A DNA stretch of 64,000 nt from Spirochaetales bacterium (GTDB lineage: Bacteria; Spirochaetota; Spirochaetia; Treponematales; Treponemataceae), in assembly GCA_003252395.1 (NCBI GenBank), contig QKEL01000008.1, forward strand, positions 186,001 to 250,000. The letters run 5' to 3'. Of the stretch, positions 27,969 through 36,091 are shown in pieces. Position numbers and translations under genes: made by a program. Numbering within the stretch: position 1 is the first letter of the stretch; each line of letters begins with the position of its first letter. A model generated the notes under the pieces. It was given only the letters and a program-made list of their open reading frames with translations. It did no database searches and had not been told where the DNA came from.

Positions 27969-28658
27969 TTATTTTAGCACAATCCCCCGCAGTTGGCGAT
28001 AGGAGTGAAAGGAAATATCCGCCCCGGGCGCCTTCCGGCCCAAAAGCGCGGCGACGCGCCCGATGACGCAGGCGGTTTTCATACCCGCGGCGGAAGCCCC
28101 TCGTACGTCGGACGATACGCTGTTTCCCACGTAAAGGACGCGGGCCGGCGGTACGCCCAGGGATTCGGCCAGGGAGAGGAAGGGAATCGGGGACGGCTTA
28201 AGGGCGCCGGTTTCCTCGGAGCCGAGCACGACGTCGCACTTCGGCGCGAGACCCCACACGTCGCCCTTTTGGCTCGGCAAGAAATCAGAGAGAAGGCCGA
28301 GCTTCAGGCCGGATTCCCGGAAGGCGTCGAAGGTTTCATGGAGGTACGGGAAGGGTTTGACCCGCTCAAAGACCGGTCGCCAGCCGTCATAAATGAGGGT
28401 TTTCAGGAGTGCCGCCGCGCGATCGGGTGTTTCGCCGATCTTGGACGAGAGAAGGAACGCCTGGTAGGAAAAAAAATCGGCATTGATTTCGCCGGGATGC
28501 GCGGCTTGCCAGTCGCGGATTTCGTCGCGCACCCTGCCGAAGTTGACCATGAGATTGAGATGGCGCAGCGTAAAGGGCAAAAGCCGCGCGAATAACGAGA
28601 AGTCGGGATAGAGGGTGCCGTCGATATCGAAGGCGACGGCGTCCAGTTCTGCTCTCAT
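27969..28658 (-). CDS. HAD-superfamily phosphatase
   Basis: A 229-aa haloacid-dehalogenase-like hydrolase. Motif I is FDIDGTL with nucleophile Asp11 and Asp13; motif II is LLSDF; motif III Lys is in ALKPSP; motif IV is YVGNSVSSDVRGA. A helical cap lies between motifs I and II, as in subfamily I. Substrate is unknown; phosphosugars or phosphoglycolate are common for such enzymes. Its start overlaps the TonB-like gene stop by 4 bp, so it is part of that operon. Confidence 0.88.
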   Translation of the reverse strand: MRAELDAVAFDIDGTLYPDFSLFARLLPFTLRHLNLMVNFGRVRDEIRDWQAAHPGEINADFFSYQAFLLSSKIGETPDRAAALLKTLIYDGWRPVFERVKPFPYLHETFDAFRESGLKLGLLSDFLPSQKGDVWGLAPKCDVVLGSEETGALKPSPIPFLSLAESLGVPPARVLYVGNSVSSDVRGASAAGMKTACVIGRVAALLGRKAPGADISFHSYRQLRGIVLK

Positions 28659-29731
28659 TCCAGTTTTATACTATACGAAAAGCGTGCCTGTCCATCCTGA
28701 TCGCCGGCTTCGAACCGCCAGCGAGCGAATTCCGCCCGTAAATAATCCCTGATTTCCGCCGGTAGCGAGGCAAGCGGCGTAAAGGTTACGAGGGTTCCCG
28801 GCACGGAACCGTCCTTTCGGACGATAAACTGTACGGTCACCGTGCGGTTCGAATCGACGAGCCTGGCCAAGCGGTCAGGCAGGGTGATTCGCGGATCGTC
28901 GGGGTAAATCAGGGTTCGCGGCTGCCCGTCGAAGGAAAGGCCCGCCACCGAGGAAACTCGGCCGGCCGAGGTAGTGGCGGTGTCCGCGTAGGCGGAAGCG
29001 GCACCGCTTGCGCCGCTCGAGCCGGCGGAGCCCGAAGGAGACAAAGCCGAGGCCGCGGCGCCTTCAACTCCCTTGAGGGCGTCGGTCGTGGCGGAGGAAG
29101 CGGCACCCGATTGAGCCGATGCGGCGGCCTTGGAGCTGACGGTGGCGCCGGAAGTCTTCCCGGTGGCCGCCGTGGCGGCGTTTCCTTCCAATTCCGAGCG
29201 CGGGTTGCCTCCAGGGGGCAGGCTGGAAGAAACGGGGTTTTGGGTTTGGCGCGCGCTTGAAAAGTCCAGGAATTCCGATTCTCCGGACGACTTATTCGAC
29301 GAGGTTACCGGAACGTCGAAATCAGGAATGCCAAGCCCGCCTGAGGGCGACGCAGGGGCGCTTTTCGCAATCGGAGCGCTTTTAGAGGCCGGGGCGCTTT
29401 TCGCCGCAGAGGTCTTATCGGGCGCCGCGGCTTTTGCCGCCGGGGCGGCCTTGGTTTTCGCGGGTTCGGTTCGCGCCGGCGCGCCGTTTGCGGGCGCATC
29501 CCGCGTCGGCGCGATTTCCTCCGTCGGGGCGATCTGCCGTACCGGCGACGGTGCGGTAACCGGACTCGTTAGGGTCAGGCTAACCGGCGGGTAATCCGGC
29601 TCGGGAAACGCGGCTTTGGTAACCGGAACGAACGCCACCGCGACCAGGGTCAGCGCCCAAAAGGCAATGCCCAGGCCCGAGCTTCTGGCGAGTCGCTTTC
29701 GTTCCGAAGGTTCCAGGTCGTTTAGCGTCAT
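28655..29731 (-). CDS. TonB-family energy transducer
   Basis: A 358-aa protein with the TonB layout. One membrane span near the N-terminus (about 20-40, GLGIAFWALTLVAVAFVPVT) is followed by a long low-complexity Ala/Ser/Pro/Lys linker (about 55-265) able to cross the periplasm, and a C-terminal TonB-like domain (VTVQFIVRKDGSVPGTLVTF, with ARWRFEAG). Family members link ExbB-ExbD proton flow to outer-membrane receptors. It overlaps exbD by 4 bp. The linker is longer than in enterobacterial TonB and poorer in Pro-Lys/Pro-Glu repeats. Confidence 0.82.
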   Translation of the reverse strand: MTLNDLEPSERKRLARSSGLGIAFWALTLVAVAFVPVTKAAFPEPDYPPVSLTLTSPVTAPSPVRQIAPTEEIAPTRDAPANGAPARTEPAKTKAAPAAKAAAPDKTSAAKSAPASKSAPIAKSAPASPSGGLGIPDFDVPVTSSNKSSGESEFLDFSSARQTQNPVSSSLPPGGNPRSELEGNAATAATGKTSGATVSSKAAASAQSGAASSATTDALKGVEGAAASALSPSGSAGSSGASGAASAYADTATTSAGRVSSVAGLSFDGQPRTLIYPDDPRITLPDRLARLVDSNRTVTVQFIVRKDGSVPGTLVTFTPLASLPAEIRDYLRAEFARWRFEAGDQDGQARFSYSIKLE

Positions 29732-30132
29732 TTGTCCTTGGTCCTCAGGTTTACCCCGGTAAAGCCCGTTCGCCGCAAGGAATCGAGAATCGAGACCACC
29801 GTGCCGTTGGGCACCTTCGAATCGGCCTCCAGACTGACCGGGACCTTGTCGCGCGGGGTATCGGTGGCCAGGGCAAGAAGGGCGGAATCGAGGTCATCGA
29901 TGGTCACGGCCTCGGAATTGACGAATAGACTGCCCTCCACCGTCGCCGTAATCGTTATGCCGTTCGTCCTCGTCCCCTCCGCCGTGGAAGATTGGGGCAG
30001 GTCCAAATTGATGCCGGGAAGGACCGCGAAAGTCGTCGATACCAGGAAAAACAGGATCAGCTGGAAGACGACGTCGATCATCGGCACGAGGTCGACCACC
30101 GCCCGCGTTTCCAGTTTTCGTTTAAACTTCAT
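29728..30132 (-). CDS. exbD: ExbD/TolR-family biopolymer transport protein
   Basis: A 134-aa protein with a short cytoplasmic tail (KFKRKLE), one N-terminal membrane helix (DLVPMIDVVFQLILFFLVST) carrying the Asp residue that the family uses in proton transfer (PMIDVVFQL), and a periplasmic alpha/beta domain ending VNLRTKD. It sits between ExbB and a TonB-like gene, overlapping ExbB by 11 bp and TonB by 4 bp. Confidence 0.92.
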   Translation of the reverse strand: MKFKRKLETRAVVDLVPMIDVVFQLILFFLVSTTFAVLPGINLDLPQSSTAEGTRTNGITITATVEGSLFVNSEAVTIDDLDSALLALATDTPRDKVPVSLEADSKVPNGTVVSILDSLRRTGFTGVNLRTKDK

Positions 30133-30745
30133 GTTTTTTCTTCTCCGCGACCAGAAGGAGCACGAGATCGCTTACGGACGCTTCCATCTGGGTGACCATC
30201 CGGTTTACCTCGGCGATAAAATAATTATAGAAAATGATCGCGGGAATGGAAACGATAAGGCCCGAGGCGGTGGTGACCAGGGCTTGGGCGATGGCTCCGG
30301 CGAGCACGGCCGGGTTACCCATGGTGCCCATGTCCCCGAGCACGCCGAAGGCCTGTATATTGCCCGTGACCGTGCCCAACAACCCCAAGAGGGTCGAGAT
30401 ATTCGCGATGGTTCCCAGGGTGGAAAGATACCGCTCAAGGCGGGGTATTTCCCGGTTTGCCTGGTTCATGACCGCTTCTTTGATAGACGCTTCGGAATAC
30501 TCGCGGTAGGCGATGCCGGTTTTCATGAGCCGCGAGACCGGGCCTTCCACGGTATCGCAAATCGCGGCGGCCTCGTCGTAGTGGCCCTTGTCGATGCTCG
30601 CGCGGATACGGGGCAGCAGGTCTTTCTCCCCTTTTTTTATCGCTCCGTAAAAGCCGATGCGCTCGAAAATGATGATGGTCGCGATGACGGCGCAGAGCGC
30701 GATGGGGATCATTACCGGGCCGCCGGATACCAGAATCGAAATCAT
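30122..30745 (-). CDS. exbB: ExbB/TolQ/MotA-family proton channel
   Basis: A 207-aa inner-membrane protein with three hydrophobic segments and the family region ISTLLGLLGTVTGNIQAF...GAIAQALVTTASGLIVSIPAI at about 125-180. With ExbD it forms the proton-driven motor that powers TonB. AAGAGGAG lies before the ATG at 30745. The outer-membrane-protein gene ends only 12 bp upstream, so the motor is cotranscribed with its probable client. Confidence 0.93.
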   Translation of the reverse strand: MISILVSGGPVMIPIALCAVIATIIIFERIGFYGAIKKGEKDLLPRIRASIDKGHYDEAAAICDTVEGPVSRLMKTGIAYREYSEASIKEAVMNQANREIPRLERYLSTLGTIANISTLLGLLGTVTGNIQAFGVLGDMGTMGNPAVLAGAIAQALVTTASGLIVSIPAIIFYNYFIAEVNRMVTQMEASVSDLVLLLVAEKKKHEV

Positions 30746-30757
30746 AAACTACTCCTC

Positions 30758-32452
30758 TTAAAAATCGATACGGCCGGAGAGGGTCAAAACGCCGCTCCGG
30801 TCCGCATATACCGCGTTACGCGCGCGGGGCTCTCCCGCGGCAAGGGGCACGATGTCGGTGAATGCCAGGGTCAGCGTGAAAGCCCGGGCGGGGCGAAGGG
30901 AAGCCGAGAGATTCAAGTACGGAAGCTCCATTCCCACGCTCGATTCGGTCAGGGGCAGGTCGAAAGAGGCCTCGGTTTCCCAGAGCCGCCGTTCCCCGGA
31001 ATCGAAGAGGGAAAGGCGCGCGGAAAGCCGTTGGGAAGCCTCGGATGAAGCGGAATCGAGCCATTCGGCGTTCCAACCCGCGGTAAGTTTAGCCGAGGAG
31101 GAGGCGGCCGATAGGCCCAATTCGGTGGCGAGGCTTTGGCGTTCCCGCTCTTCCACCGGGACTAAGCCAGCCGACGCTCCCGCGTCGGGAACGGCAAGGG
31201 CACCCTTGTCGAGTAGACCGAAGGCGAACGCGGTATCGCGCCACGCGGCCCGCCCGTTCAGGCCCGTGGCGGCGCCCTTTAGGCTAGGACCGGCAAGGTC
31301 GAGGGCAAGGAGGGCGAACCAGTCGGCGGCGGTACGGGAAAGGAGGTTCCTCGATACGAAGGGGTCTTTCTCAGCCAGGGTTTCGACGCCGCTCCGATAG
31401 GCGTCGAGACCGCCCGAGACGGAAAGGAGCCGGACGGCGCCCCGGTCGTCTTTCCATTCGGCCGAGAGCCCGAAGGGAAACGCGGTACCGCTATTACCGT
31501 CCAGCGCGACGCCGGCGCGGGAGGCCAGCGTGAGGCGGCCAAAGTCGCCCGCGGCGGAAAGGCCGATTTTTCCCGTATTCACTTCACCCGATCGGGCGGA
31601 ACCGGTTCCGACCAGGGTTTCGTACCCGTAGGCGCCCTCCACGGCGAAATGCCCACGGCCCCGATCAAGCGTTAGGGCGAGCGAGGGTTCGAGCCGATAG
31701 CCTCCCGTTTCCACGATGGGTTCTCCCACGGTGGGAGCGCTGGGGGAAACGGCCGACAAGGCCGTGCCCGGTCGGTCGGCGAAGGAGGTATAGACCGCGC
31801 CGGTTATGCCGAAAACCGCGAAAAGATCGACCTTCGATGAGACGGGCACGTCAACGCCCGCGTTCCACCGAACGTCGCGAGCGGTCAGGCTATACAGGTC
31901 GGCATTCATGCCCTGAAGGCCGTCGGTACGCTCGGAAAGGCTGATTTCCGCGTTCCAACGTTCCGCGGAGGCCTTCGTTCCCAGAGAAATAGAGCGATCG
32001 AAATAGCCCTCTCCCGTATTCTCGCCGCCGAATCCGTCGGCCGCGTCATAGGAAAAGCGCAATGCCAATCGCGGCAGGGTTCCGCCCGCGCGGTTCACCG
32101 CGAGGTCGCCGGACAGGGTACCGGGGCTTCCGGCACCGAGGGACACCCAGCCGCTCAGGCTTCCTTCCGGCGCCTTCTCCCCATCGGTCGATTCAGGGAC
32201 AAGGGGCATTTCGGGTTCCGGCGAAGGAACGACGGACGAAGCCTCGGGAGTGGCCGATACGGCGGTTTCGACGGTCGGTATGGGCGTCGGCAGGGGATTC
32301 GGAAGTTCCGGCAAGGCGGTGGCGGGCACTTCGCCGCCGGAGTTCCGTATGCGCGTTTCCAGGTCCGGCACTTCGATGCCCGCTCCGAAAAGCGATCCGC
32401 CCGCGAGACAGAGCGTCAGGATAGCCGCTAGTGTATAATACGTTCGTTTCAT
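30758..32452 (-). CDS. Predicted outer-membrane beta-barrel protein linked to the TonB system
   Basis: A 564-aa exported protein of unknown function. A signal peptide (cut near residue 28, after GGSLFGA) and a Pro/Thr/Ser/Glu-rich periplasmic segment (about 35-95) precede a long region of alternating amphipathic strands (for example LRFSYDAADGFGGENTGEGY, RWNAEISLSERTDGL). The last residues, TLSGRIDF, end in Phe, a hallmark of BAM-assembled barrels. No classical plug or TonB-dependent receptor signature was recognised. I chose the ATG at 32452 (MKRTYY) since AGGA lies 8 nt upstream; a second ATG at 32467 is possible. It lies between a TPR gene and exbB. Confidence 0.7.
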   Translation of the reverse strand: MKRTYYTLAAILTLCLAGGSLFGAGIEVPDLETRIRNSGGEVPATALPELPNPLPTPIPTVETAVSATPEASSVVPSPEPEMPLVPESTDGEKAPEGSLSGWVSLGAGSPGTLSGDLAVNRAGGTLPRLALRFSYDAADGFGGENTGEGYFDRSISLGTKASAERWNAEISLSERTDGLQGMNADLYSLTARDVRWNAGVDVPVSSKVDLFAVFGITGAVYTSFADRPGTALSAVSPSAPTVGEPIVETGGYRLEPSLALTLDRGRGHFAVEGAYGYETLVGTGSARSGEVNTGKIGLSAAGDFGRLTLASRAGVALDGNSGTAFPFGLSAEWKDDRGAVRLLSVSGGLDAYRSGVETLAEKDPFVSRNLLSRTAADWFALLALDLAGPSLKGAATGLNGRAAWRDTAFAFGLLDKGALAVPDAGASAGLVPVEERERQSLATELGLSAASSSAKLTAGWNAEWLDSASSEASQRLSARLSLFDSGERRLWETEASFDLPLTESSVGMELPYLNLSASLRPARAFTLTLAFTDIVPLAAGEPRARNAVYADRSGVLTLSGRIDF

Positions 32453-32480
32453 CGGTATGGTCCTCATATATTTCACCGAA

Positions 32481-34430
32481 TCAGTCCCTGGCAACGGCAA
32501 CGAGGGCTCGCCTGGTCCAAACGGAGTCCGGCCAGGCTTTCTGCATGGTTTCCAGGGTCGTCCGGGCGTCGGACAGCGCACCCTTAAGCAGGAAGGAATC
32601 CACCGCGCCGTACAGGGCTTCAGCCGCCTTTTCCGGGTCCACCGCGGCATACCAGGCGCCCGAGGAAAGGAACAGGGACGCTGCGCCGCCGTAGGAGCCG
32701 TCTTCCCTGAGCAGAGCCGCCAAAAGGGTCATGGACTCGGCCCGCGCCCTCCGGTCGGAGGCGCCCTGGCCGTCGGGCGATTTCGGCGCCTTTTCGGTCA
32801 GTTCCACCAGAAGGGTTCGGGCGTTCTCACGGCGGTTCCAGTCCAACAGGTAATCCTTCGCGAGCGATAGCCCAATGGCGCGGCCGGCGGCGGTTCCCGC
32901 CTTCCCGGCCTTCGCGTACGCGGCGATTTTCGCCGCCGTATCGCCCGAATTGCCCGAATTCAGGCTGGTTAATTCCTCAATTTCGGCATCCATCCCGTCA
33001 AGGGCGGCCTCTTTCGGGAACCGTTCGCGGTAGGTCTTCGCCACGCGAAGGGCGGCCGCCCAGTCCTTTCTCGCCCGATAGGCGGCGGATAAATCCCGCA
33101 TGGTACCCGGAACGGACGATCCGTTCGGGAATTTTTTCAAGAGGTCTTCCCACCAGAGAATGGCTAAATCTACGGAGCCGGCGCGGAACCAGGCCTCGCC
33201 CCCCTCCCGCAACGCCTCGGAAAGAAACCGGCCGTTCGGCCAGGTAAGGCGGTAACGAGAAAGGGAATCCCCGGCGGCTTTCCAGTCACCTTCGATGTAA
33301 CGGGCGTCGCCGATGCGGTAGAGCGCTTCCTCGGCCAGGGGATCGGCGGGAAATACCTCCACGAGACGCTGCCAACGCTGCGTCGCGAGATCGAAATCAT
33401 TGCCCCGGAAGGCTATTTCAGCGAGCAGGAATTGGGCGCGACTCGCGGAAGGCGTGAGGCCGCTCGTGAGCGAGCCGTCGGCAATGCCAGGCAGGTCGCG
33501 GGCCGCGGCGGTAAAGTCGCCCCGATCTATGAGCAAGGTCGAGCGCAACAGCATGGAATCGGCGCGATCGGAGCGGGTGGGAGCGCGGGTGATGGCGATA
33601 TCGGCGAGGGCCACGGGATCTGATCCGGCGGAGGGATTCTGGCTCGCGGCGAGGGCCGCGGCGGTGGCCGCCTGCCAGGCGCGTTCGTGGGTGGGCCACT
33701 GGTTCAGGTATTTTTTAAAGGCGCTTAAGGCCTCCGCGCCGCGCCCGCTGCGATTCAGGCTCCAAGCGGCGTAAAAGGCGGCCCAGGGGGCAAGCTCGGG
33801 ATATTTGCCGGCGCGAACCGATTCAAAGCGCGAGAACGATACGGCCGCGAAAGACCATTCGCCCGAACGCACGCCGCAAATGCCGGCAAGGTATCGGGAC
33901 AGTACGTAGGTATCGGGCGCCGTTAGCTTCAATAGGGGGAAGGCCGCGTCAAGGGACGCAGAACCGCTTTCGGCCCCGGAATCGGCGGTCCGAAAAAACG
34001 CGAGCCACAGGAGGGGTTCCGAGCAGGAACCGCTGTCGATTCTCTTTCGGTACACGCGGGAGGCGCCGGAGCGGTCCCCGGTGTTTTCCAGGGCGAGTCC
34101 GTACCACCAGCTCGCGGTATCGGCGAGTTCCGCCGGTACGCCGGCGGCCATGGAACGCTCTCCCCAGCGTTTCGCGGCCAGCCAATCACCCGCCAGGCCG
34201 TTCAGCCGGGTAAGCTCGGCCAAGTACCACGGAGTCAGGCTTTGGGCCTGGTCCAAGCCCCGTTCAAGGGTTTTAGCCGCGCCCGCCGGATCCTTTTCGC
34301 CCGAGGCACGGGCGGCTTCCAGGAGCGCGCGGGGCTCTTGGGGAGGCGAGGAGGCCCCGAGGACGGCGATACAACCCAACAGGCAAACATATATCGCGAA
34401 CCCGCGAAGGCGCTGGGCAATAGGAATCAT
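32481..34430 (-). CDS. Exported TPR-repeat protein
   Basis: A 649-aa protein with an N-terminal export signal and repeated helix-turn-helix TPR units through most of its length (for example LLAEIAFRGNDFDLATQRWQ and EALYRIGDARYIEGDWKAAG). The signal contains a perfect lipobox-like LLGC (Cys20), so lipidation is possible; a type I cut after VLGA is the alternative. GAGGAGAG precedes the ATG at 34430. It heads the operon TPR-OMP-ExbB-ExbD-TonB-HAD-SpiroCoCo. A role as periplasmic assembly scaffold for the barrel protein is inferred from position only. Confidence 0.82.
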   Translation of the reverse strand: MIPIAQRLRGFAIYVCLLGCIAVLGASSPPQEPRALLEAARASGEKDPAGAAKTLERGLDQAQSLTPWYLAELTRLNGLAGDWLAAKRWGERSMAAGVPAELADTASWWYGLALENTGDRSGASRVYRKRIDSGSCSEPLLWLAFFRTADSGAESGSASLDAAFPLLKLTAPDTYVLSRYLAGICGVRSGEWSFAAVSFSRFESVRAGKYPELAPWAAFYAAWSLNRSGRGAEALSAFKKYLNQWPTHERAWQAATAAALAASQNPSAGSDPVALADIAITRAPTRSDRADSMLLRSTLLIDRGDFTAAARDLPGIADGSLTSGLTPSASRAQFLLAEIAFRGNDFDLATQRWQRLVEVFPADPLAEEALYRIGDARYIEGDWKAAGDSLSRYRLTWPNGRFLSEALREGGEAWFRAGSVDLAILWWEDLLKKFPNGSSVPGTMRDLSAAYRARKDWAAALRVAKTYRERFPKEAALDGMDAEIEELTSLNSGNSGDTAAKIAAYAKAGKAGTAAGRAIGLSLAKDYLLDWNRRENARTLLVELTEKAPKSPDGQGASDRRARAESMTLLAALLREDGSYGGAASLFLSSGAWYAAVDPEKAAEALYGAVDSFLLKGALSDARTTLETMQKAWPDSVWTRRALVAVARD

Positions 34431-34486
34431 AAAGCACTCTCCTCATGCGTTAAACCCGGGGAAACCGCCGGTAGTAACAAAAAAAT

Positions 34487-35830
34487 TTACGGCGCGAATC
34501 GCCCAGGGGCGCTCATATCGACCCGGGTCAGAAAGACCCAGGCATCCCGGTTCCTTTCCACGAAGGTTTCCACCGGGGTTTCCGCGGCGCTTTCGAAGAC
34601 GGCTACACGTAATTGACCCTTCTCGTCGAACCACGGAAAGAACGCCGCCGCATGATGATAATAGCGCAAAAAGGGATTGGCGGCATTACCCCGCTCGCCC
34701 CGCTCGCGGCTGAGCGCCCCGAGATACCAGTGCCCGCCCTCGTTCGCCGCCAACCAGTACAGCATGGGAAGCAGTTCCTTCACCTGATACCCCACGTCGG
34801 TCTCGAACCCCAGCGCGCCTGAAAAGGGCTCAACCTTCACGTCGATTCCGGCCGCGTCGGGGAACACGGTATGCCCCGCGTCAAGGCTCACCACCGCAGA
34901 GGCGAGGTTCCTGGTCCAATCAAGGGCGAAAAAAACGTCCCGACTCTCGCGGTACCGCTCGGTAAAGCCCGTCTCCGGGGCGGAACTCCAGCGTTTCAGG
35001 GAATTTATAAAGGTACCCGAACCGGCGGTGGGGCGAATGATGCCGTCCACGATCCACTTCACGAAGCCGGAACAGTTGACCCCGCCCCGGATTATTGAAA
35101 TATCGCGTCCGTCCGCCGCCTCGGCGAGTACGGCTTTGGGATCTTGGGGACTTTCGCTCTCTATAAACACGGGCTTTCCCGTATCGTCAAAGGCGCCGTC
35201 CTCAAGGTAGACCAGGGTGGGAAGCCGAGATCGAATCGTCTCGACGCCTTGCGCGATATTGCCGTAAAGGAGCGGATCGGGGTGAACGAGATTCCAGGGA
35301 ACGGTCCGCGCGGTCAACGCGGCGATGGACTCGACGGACGAGGTAAGCACCGACTGAAAGGACTTGCCGAAGGGGACGCCTTTTCGGGCGTAGAGTCCGT
35401 ATACGGAAAGGTCGAGGAGGCTTTTCGATCCGGCCCCGGGGCGAAGGGTAAGGACGATTTCGGGATTATCCATGGGATTCACGACGATGGAAACGGGTTC
35501 GCCGGTAATCTTGTCGCGATTGAGGGTCCAACGGCCCGCGATGGAGCCTTCATCCCGATCGGTCTGGATCAGGGTCACCGAAACCACGGTATCGGTTTTC
35601 GAAACGGATATTTCGAAGCCGTCGCCATAGGGATCCTCGACGATTTCCCCTTTCAGGGCCGCGACGGTATCGATAGGGGCCGAAAACCAACGGTCCTCTA
35701 TCTGGGCCCGCAGCGAATCGGATTCCGTAAATTGGAATCGGGAAATACCGCCGACATTCAGGGCAGAAAGGGGGAGTACCAGAAAGAAAAGCGCCATAAA
35801 GGCGGCACCGGATCGAATGGTCGTATTCAT
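34487..35830 (-). CDS. Secreted protein with NlpC/P60-like NCSGF motif
   Basis: A 447-aa exported protein (signal cut near residue 23, LPLSA). Its only recognisable feature is GGVNCSGFVKWIVDG (about 245-259), which resembles the catalytic Cys region of NlpC/P60 cell-wall peptidases, and a later GGHWYLGALSRE that could supply the His. The Asp usually before the Cys is Asn here. If it is a peptidase, peptidoglycan stem peptides are the likely substrate. The N-terminal 200 residues are beta-rich and unassigned. No ribosome site precedes the ATG at 35830. The downstream TPR operon starts 56 bp after its stop. Confidence 0.6.
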   Translation of the reverse strand: MNTTIRSGAAFMALFFLVLPLSALNVGGISRFQFTESDSLRAQIEDRWFSAPIDTVAALKGEIVEDPYGDGFEISVSKTDTVVSVTLIQTDRDEGSIAGRWTLNRDKITGEPVSIVVNPMDNPEIVLTLRPGAGSKSLLDLSVYGLYARKGVPFGKSFQSVLTSSVESIAALTARTVPWNLVHPDPLLYGNIAQGVETIRSRLPTLVYLEDGAFDDTGKPVFIESESPQDPKAVLAEAADGRDISIIRGGVNCSGFVKWIVDGIIRPTAGSGTFINSLKRWSSAPETGFTERYRESRDVFFALDWTRNLASAVVSLDAGHTVFPDAAGIDVKVEPFSGALGFETDVGYQVKELLPMLYWLAANEGGHWYLGALSRERGERGNAANPFLRYYHHAAAFFPWFDEKGQLRVAVFESAAETPVETFVERNRDAWVFLTRVDMSAPGRFAP

Positions 35831-36091
35831 ACGTTTTATCAGTATCGGCAGAATATATCGGCCCCTTAAAACGGGGACGGACCGCGTGAGAAACGCCGAG
35901 GGAGTTTAGTAAAAGGGCAACCGGTTACTGTACGTTTGTCAAGCGCTGAACGGCCCATTATCAAAAAAAAAGAGCAATTTAACCGGTTTTCCCTTGACGA
36001 TTGGAAATTCACGCCTTACACTCCGAATTAGGTGCTACGCAACACCTACACCAAACTGCCTCACCAGGCAGAACATCCTTGGAGGAGAGAG
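35831..36091 (+). promoter_or_regulatory. Promoter and LacI-type operators of the sugar uptake operon
   Basis: The promoter is TTGACG (35994-35999), a 17-bp spacer and TACACT (36017-36022). Two AACCGGTT palindromes, at 35919-35926 (within GCAACCGGTTAC) and 35981-35988 (within TTTAACCGGTTTT), have the central CG and 8-bp symmetry typical of LacI/GalR sites and lie 62 bp apart; the second ends 5 bp before the -35 box. A weaker dyad, GGTGCTACGCAACACC (36031-36046), sits at the expected transcription start. A LacI regulator closes the operon. Confidence 0.72.

Noticed and set aside
28909-29594. Open frames inside the TonB linker on both strands
   Set aside because: They arise from the low-complexity Ala/Ser/Pro linker and lack start signals.
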